Shown: positions 27,706 to 37,854, counted from the first letter of the stretch. The stretch: 64,000 nucleotides of DNA from Rufibacter tibetensis (GCF_001310085.1 NZ_CP012643.1:4904001-4968000); one strand, 5' to 3'. Notes: generated from the letters alone by a model not told the origin. Program-made: numbers and translations.

Positions 27706-28237
27706 CTACTGCCCTTTTTCGTACAACGATTTACCGAGTATATCCTTGGCGGGCTTGAACCATTTGTAATGGCCGAACACTCTCTTCCTGACAGTGAACA
27801 TAAGGACATTAGTCGATAAAAGGAAGCCTACGGAAAACCAGGATAACAGCACGATAAGATCGCGGTCTGGCTCACTGGCTGGAGCGAATGCACATCTTTA
27901 GCCGTGCTGTAAACGCCAAGGGTAAGCCACAACATGCCTGCGAGGTAGGCAACCCGTTAAACCTCCAAAGCTGATACAGAAGGAAAAAGGATCCAGCCAG
28001 GGAAAGTATGTTCTTTGAGTCGAACCCATTTGAAATATCAAATGCCCCAAGGACTTCCATTAGGAAGATCAGTACCCATGCCCAGCACACCAATTTGTGC
28101 AAGATACGGTCTCTTCTTCTTATATCAGGGGGTGGACTGGAAGCCAGCACCCTTCTAAGGTTCTCGTCTTCGGCTTCAGTGAAAAGCTCAGAATATACTT
28201 CGGATTTGCTCATACCCGACTTAAGCCTTTGGGACAC
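27706..28237 (-). pseudogene. membrane protein gene broken by two frameshifts
   Basis: The N-terminal part (from 28237, or the ATG at 28213) reads MSKSEVYSELFTEAEDENL, then PPDIRRRDRILHKLV and two hydrophobic segments, up to FFLLYQLWRF near 27960. The sense then continues in another frame with VAYLAGMLWLTLGVYSTAKDV. It ends in the third frame with DLIVLLSWFSVGFLLSTNV and a basic tail, stopping at 27706-27708. Joined, these give about 170 residues with four hydrophobic helices. Two frame changes in one short gene indicate decay. I do not recognise the family. Confidence 0.65.
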
Positions 28238-28503
28238 CTCAGCCCTTGTAGCAGTTGCACTCTTATTTTCCGTTTATTTTTTAGTGCCAAGTTTATCAAA
28301 AAAACTCAACTAACGATATAATCATTTTAAAATATTATAATTATAAAATATATTAGGCACAATGCAATTATGTAATCTTAGACCAAAATTGTATAACAAC
28401 ATATTGCGAACCTATCTATACATTTGCTAAGTAAAGTTTTATCTCTAAGGCAACTCTGGATAAATGTTGACGTTTTGACCTAAAACAAAGTATAGCTCTC
28501 CTA
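28238..28503. promoter_or_regulatory. divergent AT-rich spacer
   Basis: Very AT-rich sequence between the broken leftward gene and the metal-cluster genes. It presumably holds the promoter of the cluster, but I could not identify boxes with confidence. Confidence 0.3.
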
Positions 28504-28899
28504 ATGAAAGCATTGCATAAACTAGTACACCTCAGCTTAATAGTTGCCATCTCAATGGCTTCTATGGGCTTCCGTGTGGCGGTATCGCAATGCTCCGGCG
28601 AAAAAAGCAGTTCCATAGGCTTTTTCGCAGAACCAAGCTGTTGCTGCAAGAAGGCTTCAAAAAAGCCGATGAAATCCTGCAATGACCTGTCCTGTGTGAT
28701 GCAGCGTGGATCAGCGACCCAAACAAACCTTAATTCCCCTACCCAGCAGGTCGCTAAGGTCGCGCAGGAGCCAGTCACCTATCCGGACTTTTCTGAACGC
28801 ATCAGGCCTTCCCTGTTAGAAGCGGTTCCCCATTTCACCTTGCCGCCACCTGTTCCCGGCAGGCTCATTGGCATTCTACATCAAACTTTCCTTATATAG
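28504..28899 (+). CDS. HYC_CC_PP-like cysteine-rich protein
   Basis: A 131-residue protein with an N-terminal hydrophobic signal (residues 8-28), SQCSG near residue 29, a CCCKK cluster (46-50), further single cysteines and a C-terminus HFTLPPPVPGRLIG, HQTFLI. This is the pattern of the Bacteroidetes HYC_CC_PP family, although HYC itself reads SQC here. These proteins sit at the head of copper/heavy-metal export gene clusters, as here. They are probably periplasmic metal sensors, scavengers or chaperones, but the role is unproven. Confidence 0.72.
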   Translation: MKALHKLVHLSLIVAISMASMGFRVAVSQCSGEKSSSIGFFAEPSCCCKKASKKPMKSCNDLSCVMQRGSATQTNLNSPTQQVAKVAQEPVTYPDFSERIRPSLLEAVPHFTLPPPVPGRLIGILHQTFLI

Positions 28900-29237
28900 T
28901 ACCCCTTCTTTGTCTAGAACTCCAGCGATTCCTGTCGGCTGATGCCATTCCTAGACTGTAAATTCCCTTCAAGCCTATTGTTGGATCAAGCCAGGCCTTC
29001 TTTGGCCCTATTTGCTTGCACCCAAGCCCCAACCTGACTTTTCGCTCTTTCTGAAGCCGACAGTACAGCCTTGGCAAGATCCGGAGTTTACGCCCCACAA
29101 ATACATCATTAGGCTGTTTTCCCGCAGCCCTACAGAAATTCCTTACCATTAATAGAATCCTTTAGCCTTTTTGGGCTTCAGGGTCAACTCTTACGTGAAG
29201 AGATACAACTTTTTACCAATCTATATCTTTCAATTTC
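28900..29237. other. spacer with no recognised gene
   Basis: 338 bp with coding-like base composition but no convincing protein in any frame. The reverse ORF at 28892-29149 has no family resemblance. It may be a remnant of a lost gene of the cluster. Confidence 0.35.
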
Positions 29238-29522
29238 ATGAAAATTTTAAAAGTAAACCTTGCTATGGCCTTTTTTGGCCTAACCCTATTCTCCGCCTGC
29301 AACAGTTCAGACACAGAACAGAAAGCCGTCGAGGGAACTTCTACGGAAGCCCAGGTAGCCGGCGTGACCTACACCTGCCCAATGCACCCGGAGGTAGTCA
29401 GTGACAAGCCCGGCAAATGCCCTGAGTGCGGCATGTTCCTGGAAGAGGTGAAGCCCGGCCAGAAGCTTGATTCCGCCGCGGCTGCCCAACAGCACCAGCA
29501 TGTAGAGGGCGAACAGCACTAA
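29238..29522 (+). CDS. HMBD heavy-metal-binding lipoprotein
   Basis: A 94-residue lipoprotein with lipobox LFSAC (Cys21). A heavy-metal-binding domain (PF19335-like) follows at about residues 45-70, with YTCPMHPEV and PGKCPECGM. Its Cys, His and Met residues are suited to Cu(I)/Ag(I). A His/Gln-rich tail (HQHVEGEQH) may add metal sites. It probably passes periplasmic metal to the efflux pump encoded next. The same domain occurs three more times in the two adaptors downstream. Confidence 0.88.
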   Translation: MKILKVNLAMAFFGLTLFSACNSSDTEQKAVEGTSTEAQVAGVTYTCPMHPEVVSDKPGKCPECGMFLEEVKPGQKLDSAAAAQQHQHVEGEQH

Positions 29523-29578
29523 CCATTCCATTCATTCCTCCCGGCGAAGATCGTCGGGAGGGTTATTGCTTTCAAGGT

Positions 29579-30856
29579 ATGATCGGTAAATTAATCTCCT
29601 TCTCTCTGCGCAACCGGATGATCGTGCTGCTGATTGCGGCAGGCATGTTCGGGTGGGGAGTATATTCAGTAACCACCAACAAAGTGGATGCCATCCCGGA
29701 TCTCTCAGAGAACCAGGTCATCGTGTTCACCGAGTGGATGGGCCGCAGCCCACAGATCATAGAGGACCAGGTAACTTACCCGTTGGTGACCAACCTACAG
29801 GGCATGCCGCAGGTGAAATATGTGCGTGGAGTATCCATGTTCGGGATGAGCTTCATTTACATCATCTTCGAGGACCAGGCCGATATCTACTGGGCACGGG
29901 AAAGGGTATTGGAGCGCCTGAACTACGCCAACCGCTTGCTTCCAGAGGGGGCTATCCCTACCCTGGGACCGGACGGAACGGGCGTGGGTCACATCCTCTG
30001 GTACACGCTGGACGCCCCGGGCATGGACCTGGGCGAGCAGCGGGCGATCCAGGACTGGTACGTCAAGTTCTCCCTCCAGAACGTACCGGGCGTAAGTGAG
30101 ATCGCCTCCTTCGGGGGATTTCAGAAGCAGTATCAAATCACAGTTGACCCTAACAAACTAACCTATTACAACCTGTCAGTGCCCCAGGTGATGGCGGCAG
30201 TACGGGCTAACAACAACGAGAGCGGGGGCCGCAAGTTCGAGATGAGTGACATCGGCTACATCATCAAGACCACCGGGTACCTCAAATCAACAGAAGAAAT
30301 AGAGAACATCCCAATTGTTACCCAGAACACCATTCCGGTGAGTGTGCGCGACATAGCCACCGTGCAGATGACGGGCGAGACCCGTCTGGGGATCTTTGAC
30401 CTCAACGGCGAAGGCGAGGCCGTGGGAGGCATTGTGGTGATGCGTTACGGTGAGAACGCCGAGGAGGTGATCCGAAACGTCAAGACAAAGATGGAGGAGG
30501 TCTCCGCCGGTCTTCCCAAGGGCGTCAAGTTCAACATCGTCTATGACCGCAGCGGACTGATCAATGAGTCGGTAGACTCGGTAAAAACCACTTTGATAGA
30601 GGAGATGCTGGTGGCCTCCGCCATCGTGTTCCTGTTTCTCTTCCACTGGCGCAGTGCGCTCATCATCATCATCCAACTCCCCCTGTCCATCGCCATCGGC
30701 TTCATCCTTCTGAATGCCTTCGGGATTACCTCCAACATCATGTCCCTGACCGGTATCGCCCTGTCAATCGGGGTGATCGTGGATGATGCCATTGTGATGG
30801 TGGAGAACGCTTACCGGCATCTGGCCGATGCCCAAACCCAAGAAGAACATGGATAA
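29579..30856 (+). pseudogene. cusA: CusA/CzcA-type RND efflux pump, N-terminal part (frameshifted)
   Basis: The first 425 residues of a heavy-metal-efflux RND pump. It contains TM1 (MIVLLIAAGMFGWGVYS), the family signature KVDAIPDLSENQVIVFTEW, the first periplasmic porter domains, and TM2-TM4 with the proton-relay pair in GVIVDDAIVMVENAYRHL. It stops at a TAA right after this helix, and the rest is encoded in another frame by 30828-32741. Removing one C from either CCC run near 30831-30839 would join the two into one protein of about 1050 residues, the normal CusA length. This is a real one-base insertion or a sequencing error. Confidence 0.85.
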
Positions 30857-32741
30857 GCAGACGCGCCTTTCAATCATAGAGAAATCCTCCAAGCAGGTTG
30901 GCCCCAGCGTGTTTTGGAGTACCATTATTATTATCACCTCCTTCCTGCCAGTGTTCCTATTGACCGGGCAAGAAGGAAGGCTGTTCAGCCCCCTTGCCTG
31001 GACCAAAACCTTTATCCTGATTGTGGATGCCTTTGTGGCCATCACGGTAACCCCTGTACTGCTTTCCCTATTGCTCAATGGCAAGTTTAAACCGGAGAGT
31101 GCCAACCCTATCAACCGCGGGTTGGAGAAGGTCTACTCGCCTATTCTGCGTTGGTGCCTGGAGTGGCGCAAGACCACCATCGGCATCAACCTCCTGGCCT
31201 TGCTCATCAGCATCCCGATGCTGATGAGCCTGGGATCGGAGTTCATGCCCCCGCTGGATGAGAGTTCCATCCTGTTCATGCCAGTTACGCTACCGGACAT
31301 CTCCAACTCAGAGGCAAAACGAATCCTGCAGGTGCAGGACAAGATTATCAAGTCCATGCCGGAGGTGGCACAGGTGTTGGGCAAGGCCGGACGGGCCAGT
31401 ACCGCTACCGACAACTCCCCAGTCAGCATGATTGAGACCATCATCCAGCTTAAACCGCAGTCAGAGTGGCGTGAAGGCATGACCAAACAAAAAATCATTG
31501 CCGAACTGGACCAGAAACTCCAGATACCGGGTGTGATTAACGGCTGGACGCAACCCATCATCAACCGGATCAACATGCTGGCCACCGGCATCCGGACCGA
31601 CGTGGGGGTGAAAGTCTACGGCCAGAACCTGGACTCCATCGCGGTGGTGTCGGAGAAGGTGCGAAATGCCCTGCAGGGAGTGGAGGGCGTAAAGGACCTG
31701 TACATAGAACCCGTGACCGGAGGGAAGTACCTGGAGATACAGACCCGCCGTGAAGAGCTAGGCCGTTACGGGCTGTCGGTGGATGACGTAAACAGCGTGG
31801 TGGAGTCTGCTTTAGGTGGGATGACCATCGGGAATACCATTGAGGGACGCCAGCGGTTCTCCATCAACCTGCGCCTGGCGCAGGAGTACCGCAACAGCCT
31901 AGACCGCATCAGCCGCATCCCCATCAAGTCAGCCACGTCTGGAACTGTGCCTTTGTCAGCCGTCGCTGACGTTCGTTTCGTGGATGGCCCCCCCATGATC
32001 GTCTCCGAGAACGCGCAGTTGCGCGGAGCAGTCCTGTTCAACGTGCGGGACCGGGACCTGGGCAGCACCGTACAGGAAGCAATTCAAAAATTGAACGGGG
32101 AAATGACGGACCTCCCGAACGGCTACCGCCTGGAGTGGAGCGGGCAGTGGGAAAACCAGATCCGGGCGAACCAAACCCTGAAGATCATCATTCCCCTGGT
32201 CATCCTTATCATTTTCCTGATCCTGTACTTCTCCTTCAAGTCCTTCAAAGAAGCCTTGCTGAACCTCGTTACCATCCCCTTCGCTTTGATCGGCGGGGTT
32301 TTCATTGTGTACTTCTACGGGATCAACCTGTCCGTAGCGGTGGCGGTGGGCTTCATTGCCCTGTTCGGGATGGCGGTGGAGACCGGGATGCTGATGGTGG
32401 TGTACCTGAACGAGGCTATGAATGAATTGGTAGCTAAGAAAGGTAATTCCAACCAGACGATCACCAAGCAGGACATCCGGGAATATGTCTTCCAGGGGGC
32501 GGCCAAGAGACTGCGCCCGAAGATCATGACCGTCTCTGTCTCACTTTTTGGTCTGATTCCCGTGCTGTGGGCCACAGGGGTAGGCACAGATGTGATGCTG
32601 CCCATCGTGTTGCCTTTGATTGGCGGGGTGTTCACCTCCTCTATCCACATCCTGCTGGTGACCCCAGTGGTGTTTGAAATGACGAAAGAATATGAACTGA
32701 GGAAACACGGCAAACTAGAGATCTACGATGTTAAACACTAG
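30828..32741 (+). pseudogene. cusA: CusA/CzcA-type RND efflux pump, C-terminal part (frameshifted)
   Basis: The remaining 637 residues of the pump. Joining sequence NMDKQTRLSIIEKSSKQVGP leads into TM5-TM6, the second periplasmic porter domain (SEFMPPLDESSILFMP, GIRTDVGVKVYG, GYRLEWSGQWENQ) and TM8-TM12, ending with RLRPKIMTVSV. An ATG at 30828 overlaps the first part by 29 bp, so separate translation of a half-pump is possible in principle. The break is in the cytoplasmic loop after TM4. The last 14 bp overlap the outer-membrane channel gene, so the operon layout is otherwise intact. Confidence 0.85.
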
Positions 32742-33990
32742 AATATACTTAGCTGCCTTGCTGCTGTTGCTGGTGACTGCGGCTAGCGGCCAGACGCCGG
32801 TGCTTCCGTTGGACACCGTCCTGAACCGGATCTCCCGTAACAACCCCATGCTTCAAGAGTTTGAACTCCGCGCCCAAGCGCAGAACGCCATGGCGAAGGG
32901 GGCAAGGAGCCAGATGGCACCCATGGTAGGTGCCGGGGTGTTCATGTACCCCTACCCAGGGCAGATGCCTATGGAGGGGGAAGAGATGGGAGGCAAGAAC
33001 AACGCCATGTACATGACTGCCGTGGAGCAGGACATCATGAACCCCGCCAAGCTGAAAGCCAGGGAAAAGTACCAGTTTTCCAAGGCTGCCATAGAGGAGG
33101 CTGGCCGGGACTACACCTTTAACCAACTTCGGGCGCAGGCCAAAACTGCCTATTACCAATGGGTGGTGCTGGAGAAGAAACGGTCTGTGCTGCTGGAAAG
33201 CCAGCGCATCATGCAGTTCATGCTCAAGCTGGGTAAGGTCCGCTATCCCTATAACCAAAGCTCACTAGGCAGTATCTACAAAGCCGAAGGGCGGTTGGGT
33301 GAGGTGGAGAACATGCTCGTGATGAACGAGAGCGAGATCACCATGCGTAACATCCAGCTGAACATGCTGATGAACCTCCCCCCGGAAAACCGCTTTCGCA
33401 TTGATTCCACCGCCCAGGCTCCTGAGCCGGCGGCCCTCCCCGATTCCTCCTCTTTGAGTGCGGCCCGCAGCGACATCCGCCAGATAGACCGCACCATTGA
33501 GTCCATGCAACTCAACCTGCGTCTGGAGAACCTGCAGCGCAAGCCGGACTTCGGCATCCGGTTCGAGAACATGATGCCCCGCGACAGGATGATGCCGCAG
33601 TCTTTCACCCTGATGGGGATGGTCTCCATCCCTATTGCTCCCTGGTCTTCCAAGATGTACAAGGCCAACAGCAAGGCAATGTCCCTGGAGATACAGGGCA
33701 TGCAGAAGGGACGGGAGAACCTGTTGAACGAGGCCCGCAACATGGTAGCCAGCATGGCCCTGGAACTGCAGACCAAGCGCACGCAGGTGCAGAACTACGA
33801 AAAGAAGATCATCCCGGCCCTGCGCCGCAACTACGAGACCACCCTGCTGGGCTATGAGCAGAACACGGGACAGTTGCCCCTAGTGATCGACGCCTGGGAA
33901 GCCCTGAACATGGCGCAGATGGAATACCTCAACAACCTGGAACAACTTTACCTGATTGGTGTCAATTATGAGAAAGAACTGGAAAAATAA
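32728..33990 (+). CDS. TolC-like outer-membrane efflux channel
   Basis: A 420-residue outer-membrane factor (OEP family, CusC/CzcC role). It has a signal peptide (residues 1-22, ending ASGQ), then two long helical repeats rich in Ala, Gln, Glu and Leu that form the periplasmic tunnel. Its start overlaps the pump gene by 14 bp, and its end overlaps the first adaptor by about 20 bp, so translation is coupled. Many Met residues (PYPGQMPMEGEEMGG, MMPRDRMMPQ) suit a copper/silver channel, though that is only suggestive. Confidence 0.88.
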   Translation: MLNTRIYLAALLLLLVTAASGQTPVLPLDTVLNRISRNNPMLQEFELRAQAQNAMAKGARSQMAPMVGAGVFMYPYPGQMPMEGEEMGGKNNAMYMTAVEQDIMNPAKLKAREKYQFSKAAIEEAGRDYTFNQLRAQAKTAYYQWVVLEKKRSVLLESQRIMQFMLKLGKVRYPYNQSSLGSIYKAEGRLGEVENMLVMNESEITMRNIQLNMLMNLPPENRFRIDSTAQAPEPAALPDSSSLSAARSDIRQIDRTIESMQLNLRLENLQRKPDFGIRFENMMPRDRMMPQSFTLMGMVSIPIAPWSSKMYKANSKAMSLEIQGMQKGRENLLNEARNMVASMALELQTKRTQVQNYEKKIIPALRRNYETTLLGYEQNTGQLPLVIDAWEALNMAQMEYLNNLEQLYLIGVNYEKELEK

Positions 33991-35314
33991 ACTTCTGGGA
34001 CTGCTGATCCTGTTGTTGCCTTTCTCCTTTAGCGCCTGCCAGGACAAGCAAAAGGACGGAACGGAGGCCGGGCAACACATGGAGTACACCTGTCCCATGC
34101 ACCCGCAGATTGTACAAGACAAACCCGGCTCCTGCCCTATCTGCGGCATGGACCTGGTGGCCAAGCAACCGGCCAACTCGCCCGCCGCTCCCGTGAGTGC
34201 GAACCTAAACTACCTACTGCAACCGGCTAACCAGACGGTGGTCTCCTCAGTGCACACAACCCAGCCGGAGCAAAGGCAGGTAGAGAAAGAGATCACCATG
34301 AGCGGGGTAGTGGCCTATGACACCAGGCGACAGTACATAATCCCGGCCCGTTTCGGAGGGCGCATTGAGAAGCTGTACGTGCAGTTCAACTACCAACCGG
34401 TCCGCAAGGGACAGAAACTCTACGACATCTACAGCCCTGAATTGGTGACCGCCCAGAAAGAGCTGCTGTACCTAGTGCGAAATGATCCAGGCAATGCCTC
34501 CCTTATCCAGGGGGCAAAGCAGAAACTACGGCTGCTGGGAGCCACAGAAGGCCAGGTCAGCCAATTGATCCGCACCGGGAAAGAAACTTATACCTTCTCT
34601 GTCTATAGCCCTTACAACGGCTACGTACTGGACCCTTCTGTCACAGCAACTCCTCCCACAGCTCCCACTGCCGCTTCTGCCCCTGGTGGCGACGGGATGG
34701 AGCGCATGGGAGGCACCTCCAGCCCTGCCATAGGTGGAGGTAGCTCTAGCAACCAGGAATCACCGGGGCAGGGTGCCGGTTTCGCGGTCCGGGAGGGCAT
34801 GTATGTGACCACGGGCCAGGCCCTGCTCAAGGTGGTAGACGCCTCGCAAGTGTGGGCCCAGTTCAACGTGGCTAGCGCTCTGGTAGGTCAGCTACGGAAA
34901 GGGACGCCAATCACCATCACCTTCAACCATCTACCTGGTAAGACTTTGTCATCCGTTGTGAACCTGGTGGAACCGGTTTTTGATGCGGGAGAGAACTTTG
35001 CCCGGGTGCGGGCGTTGCTTCCGGCGCAGGAGAAAACCCTTTTGATCGGCCAACTCCTCACAGGTAAAACAACCTACAGCACCGGCTCCGCCCTGTGGGT
35101 CCCCAAAGAGGCGGTGCTGGACCTAGGAACCCAGTCCGTGGCCTTCCTCAAAGTCAACGGGGTGTTTAAACCGACGGCCGTTCGGGTGGGGCAGCGCGCG
35201 GATGATATAATCGAGGTAGCGCAGGGCCTTACCGCCAAAGACGTAATCGCTGCCAATGCCCAGTTCCTGGTAGACAGCGAAAGTTTCATTAGGGTAGCAG
35301 ACAACAACAGATGA
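33968..35314 (+). CDS. cusB: CusB-like RND periplasmic adaptor with HMBD
   Basis: A 448-residue membrane-fusion protein. Lipobox FSAC (Cys24) anchors it, and an HMBD at about residues 40-65 (YTCPMHPQI, PGSCPICGMDLV) binds metal. Then come the barrel-sandwich and helical hairpin (GGRIEKLYVQFN, KGQKLYDIYSPELV) and a beta-barrel. A Gly/Ser/Pro/Met-rich insertion near residues 220-270 splits the lipoyl-like half. I start at the ATG at 33968, since the upstream in-frame start is a TTG. It links pump and channel across the periplasm. Confidence 0.88.
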   Translation: MRKNWKNKLLGLLILLLPFSFSACQDKQKDGTEAGQHMEYTCPMHPQIVQDKPGSCPICGMDLVAKQPANSPAAPVSANLNYLLQPANQTVVSSVHTTQPEQRQVEKEITMSGVVAYDTRRQYIIPARFGGRIEKLYVQFNYQPVRKGQKLYDIYSPELVTAQKELLYLVRNDPGNASLIQGAKQKLRLLGATEGQVSQLIRTGKETYTFSVYSPYNGYVLDPSVTATPPTAPTAASAPGGDGMERMGGTSSPAIGGGSSSNQESPGQGAGFAVREGMYVTTGQALLKVVDASQVWAQFNVASALVGQLRKGTPITITFNHLPGKTLSSVVNLVEPVFDAGENFARVRALLPAQEKTLLIGQLLTGKTTYSTGSALWVPKEAVLDLGTQSVAFLKVNGVFKPTAVRVGQRADDIIEVAQGLTAKDVIAANAQFLVDSESFIRVADNNR

Positions 35315-36630
35315 GAAATTTAAAGAACATCATACTCACGCTCCTGGCAGGTGTCCTCCTAATCGCCTGCACCGGGAAAGACGAACACCAGCATGCGGAG
35401 GACGGCACGTCCTATACCTGCCCCATGCACCCGCAGATTACCCAAAATGAGCCCGGCTCCTGCCCCATCTGCGGCATGGACTTGGTGGCAGCTAAGAAAC
35501 AAACCGCAGAAAAAGAGCCGGCCTCTTCTTACACTTGCCCCATGCACCCCCAGATCACTGGGGACAAGCCAGGTTCCTGCCCCATTTGCGGCATGGACCT
35601 GGTGCCGGTAAAGAATCAGGCTTCGGGTAACGCGGCGGCGAGCATCATGCTCAGCGAAAGCCAGGTGCAGCTGGGCAACATCACCACCCGCCCCATCAGG
35701 ATGGGACAGGTGGGCAGCAGTACGGTCCTGACTGGCCGGCTGGTGGTGGACCAGACCCAGGCTGACCTGATCAGCAGCCGTGCGGCCGGGCGTATCGAAA
35801 GACTGTACGTGAAGGAAACCGGCCAGCCCATCCGTAAAGGGCAGCCGCTCTATGACCTGTACAGCGAGACCTTGCTCACCCTGGAGCAGGAATATATGTT
35901 GGCGCTAGACCAAGTAAAAGCCTTCCCCGGCGAGAAGCAATTCGCGTCTATTCTGGAAGCTGCCAAAAGAAAACTGGTGCTAACTGGGCTAACCAATGCC
36001 CAGATCAACAGGATTGCCCGCTCCCGCCGATTAGACGCCCGTATCACCTTTATGGCCCCTGCTTCGGGCACGGTGACGGAGATCAGTGCAGCCGAAGGAG
36101 TATATGTAGCCGAAGGAAGTCCGCTTTATCGGGTGAGTCGCTTCAACTCCATCTGGGTGGAGGCCGAACTGTACGCGCAGGAGGCAAGCCAGGTGAAGGT
36201 AGGTTCTCCCGTGGAGGTGAGGGTGCCGGGGACAGCCGCCCCCATAAAAACCAAAATCTCCTTCATTAACCCGGAGTTCCGGCAGAACAGCCAGGTGGTG
36301 GTGGCCCGAGCCGCGCTTCCTAACACCAAAGGGTCCTTGATTCCCGGCACCCAGGCCACTATCACCTTACCCGCCCCTGATAACAAAGCCTTCACCTTGC
36401 CCCTTGATGCGGTCATCCGGGATTCCAAAGGGACGCATGTCTGGGTAAAGACGGGAGAAAACACCTTCAGCCCCCGGATGGTGACTCTAGGCGCAGAGAG
36501 TGCCGACAAGGTGGCCATTGCCAGCGGTCTGGAGGCAAGTGACACGGTAGTGGTCACGGGGGCCTACCTGCTGTACAGCGAATTTGTTTTGAAGAAAGGC
36601 GCAGACCCTATGGCGAACCACAATCATTAA
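35311..36630 (+). CDS. second CusB-like adaptor with two HMBD domains
   Basis: A 439-residue membrane-fusion protein overlapping the first adaptor by ATGA. Lipobox LIAC (Cys20). Two tandem HMBDs at about 35-60 and 74-99 repeat SYTCPMHPQI and GSCPICGMDLV almost exactly, a recent internal duplication. Then come the usual adaptor domains (GRIERLYVKETGQPIRKGQP, SGTVTEISAAEGVYV). Two unequal adaptors in one RND operon could form a mixed hexamer, or one could serve a different pump. That is inference. Confidence 0.88.
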   Translation: MRNLKNIILTLLAGVLLIACTGKDEHQHAEDGTSYTCPMHPQITQNEPGSCPICGMDLVAAKKQTAEKEPASSYTCPMHPQITGDKPGSCPICGMDLVPVKNQASGNAAASIMLSESQVQLGNITTRPIRMGQVGSSTVLTGRLVVDQTQADLISSRAAGRIERLYVKETGQPIRKGQPLYDLYSETLLTLEQEYMLALDQVKAFPGEKQFASILEAAKRKLVLTGLTNAQINRIARSRRLDARITFMAPASGTVTEISAAEGVYVAEGSPLYRVSRFNSIWVEAELYAQEASQVKVGSPVEVRVPGTAAPIKTKISFINPEFRQNSQVVVARAALPNTKGSLIPGTQATITLPAPDNKAFTLPLDAVIRDSKGTHVWVKTGENTFSPRMVTLGAESADKVAIASGLEASDTVVVTGAYLLYSEFVLKKGADPMANHNH

Positions 36631-36714
36631 CTCATCACAGTCTACCCTTAAACAAACTCTCCCAAAGGGGTGAGCGCTGAATGTCTAAACGACTTGAATA
36701 TCCAACCTGACTAT

Positions 36715-37785
36715 ATGATGGCTCATAAAAATTTTACCTCCCCCCTCCTGGCCCTAGCACTTTTGGGGTTCACCGCCTGTAACTTCCATACCGAAGCGGA
36801 CATGGAAGAACAGATGGAGAACATGGAACTGAAAATCGACTATCCGGCAGCCTTTGTGGTGAACGGGGAGTCTAATGACGTGGACGTGATCAACCTGAAT
36901 GACCTCACCCACAAAGACCATATCAGCCTGAACGGAGCCACGTTCCCGCACCACATCAACCTGAGCCCTGATAAGACGAAGTTGGCCGTTGCCATCACCA
37001 GCACGGACCTGAGCGAAGGCCACGATTCAGATGGAATGGACGGTATGGAAGGATTCAAGGTCCTGGTGCTGAACAGTTACACCGGAAAGATCGAGAAAGA
37101 GATCCTGCTACCCAAAATGCCACATAATGGGGTGTTCAACACGGACGGGTCGGAACTATGGATTGCCCAGGAGGATGAGCGGCAAAGCAAGGTGCTGGTA
37201 TATAATACCGGCACTTGGGCCCTGAAGCATACTATCGCTGTGGGTAAAGGCCTCTCGGAGGTTACTTTCTCCGCAGATGGGACGAGGGTGTTTGCCGCGA
37301 ACACCCTAGATGCCACCGTCTCGGTAATCGATCCAAATACTAAGTTTGTAGTGGGCACTGTGCAGGTCGGGAAAGACCCGGTGGGAGCCTGGCCCGCATC
37401 TAATGGGTATGTGTACGTGGACAATGAAACCGAGCAGACTATCACGGAGATAGCGGTTTCCTCTGCAGCGGTGACCGAGACTATTTCCTTAGGCTTCAAA
37501 CCGGGTTATGTGGCCTATCACCCTTCTTCCCGGGAATTATGGGTGAGCGATGCAACCAATGGAAGAATTGCCTATTATAGGGAAAGCAATAGCCGGTGGT
37601 ATTTAACGGGAAGCATTCCTACTGGGGCAGATGCCCACGCCATTGCCTTCTCCCCGGACGGAATGACTGCCTACGTGACCAACCAGGGAGCAGGTACCGT
37701 TTCCGTCATCCATGTTCCCGACCATAGGGTAACTTCCACCATTACGGTAGGTAAGAAACCGAACGGCCTGGTCATCCGACCTTAA
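36715..37785 (+). CDS. YncE-like beta-propeller lipoprotein
   Basis: A 356-residue protein with lipobox GFTAC (Cys22) followed by repeated WD-like blades: INLSPDKTKLAVAI, VTFSADGTRVFAANT, SVIDPNTKFVVGTV, IAFSPDGMTAYVTNQ. This is the YncE/lactonase-like seven-bladed fold. Such proteins are often encoded beside Cus-type efflux genes and may bind metal or help at the membrane, but the function is not known. The acidic and Met-rich loop HDSDGMDGMEGF (about residues 102-113) could bind metal. The ATG at 36715 was preferred to the upstream GTG at 36670. Confidence 0.8.
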   Translation: MMAHKNFTSPLLALALLGFTACNFHTEADMEEQMENMELKIDYPAAFVVNGESNDVDVINLNDLTHKDHISLNGATFPHHINLSPDKTKLAVAITSTDLSEGHDSDGMDGMEGFKVLVLNSYTGKIEKEILLPKMPHNGVFNTDGSELWIAQEDERQSKVLVYNTGTWALKHTIAVGKGLSEVTFSADGTRVFAANTLDATVSVIDPNTKFVVGTVQVGKDPVGAWPASNGYVYVDNETEQTITEIAVSSAAVTETISLGFKPGYVAYHPSSRELWVSDATNGRIAYYRESNSRWYLTGSIPTGADAHAIAFSPDGMTAYVTNQGAGTVSVIHVPDHRVTSTITVGKKPNGLVIRP

Positions 37786-37854
37786 AACCAAACTATTATC
37801 ACTAAATTCTTTCCTTGAATTGAAACCTTCACAAACTTTGAAGAAGAGTGGATA

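Noticed and set aside
27000-29000. A second copy of the tRNA-Ser 3' end that would mark an integrated island
   Set aside because: I looked for GGAGGGATTCGAACCC or close variants at the left side of the metal cluster and did not see one.
28892-29149. Reverse ORF of 85 codons before the HMBD lipoprotein
   Set aside because: No motif, no start context, and it begins inside the junction of two forward genes.
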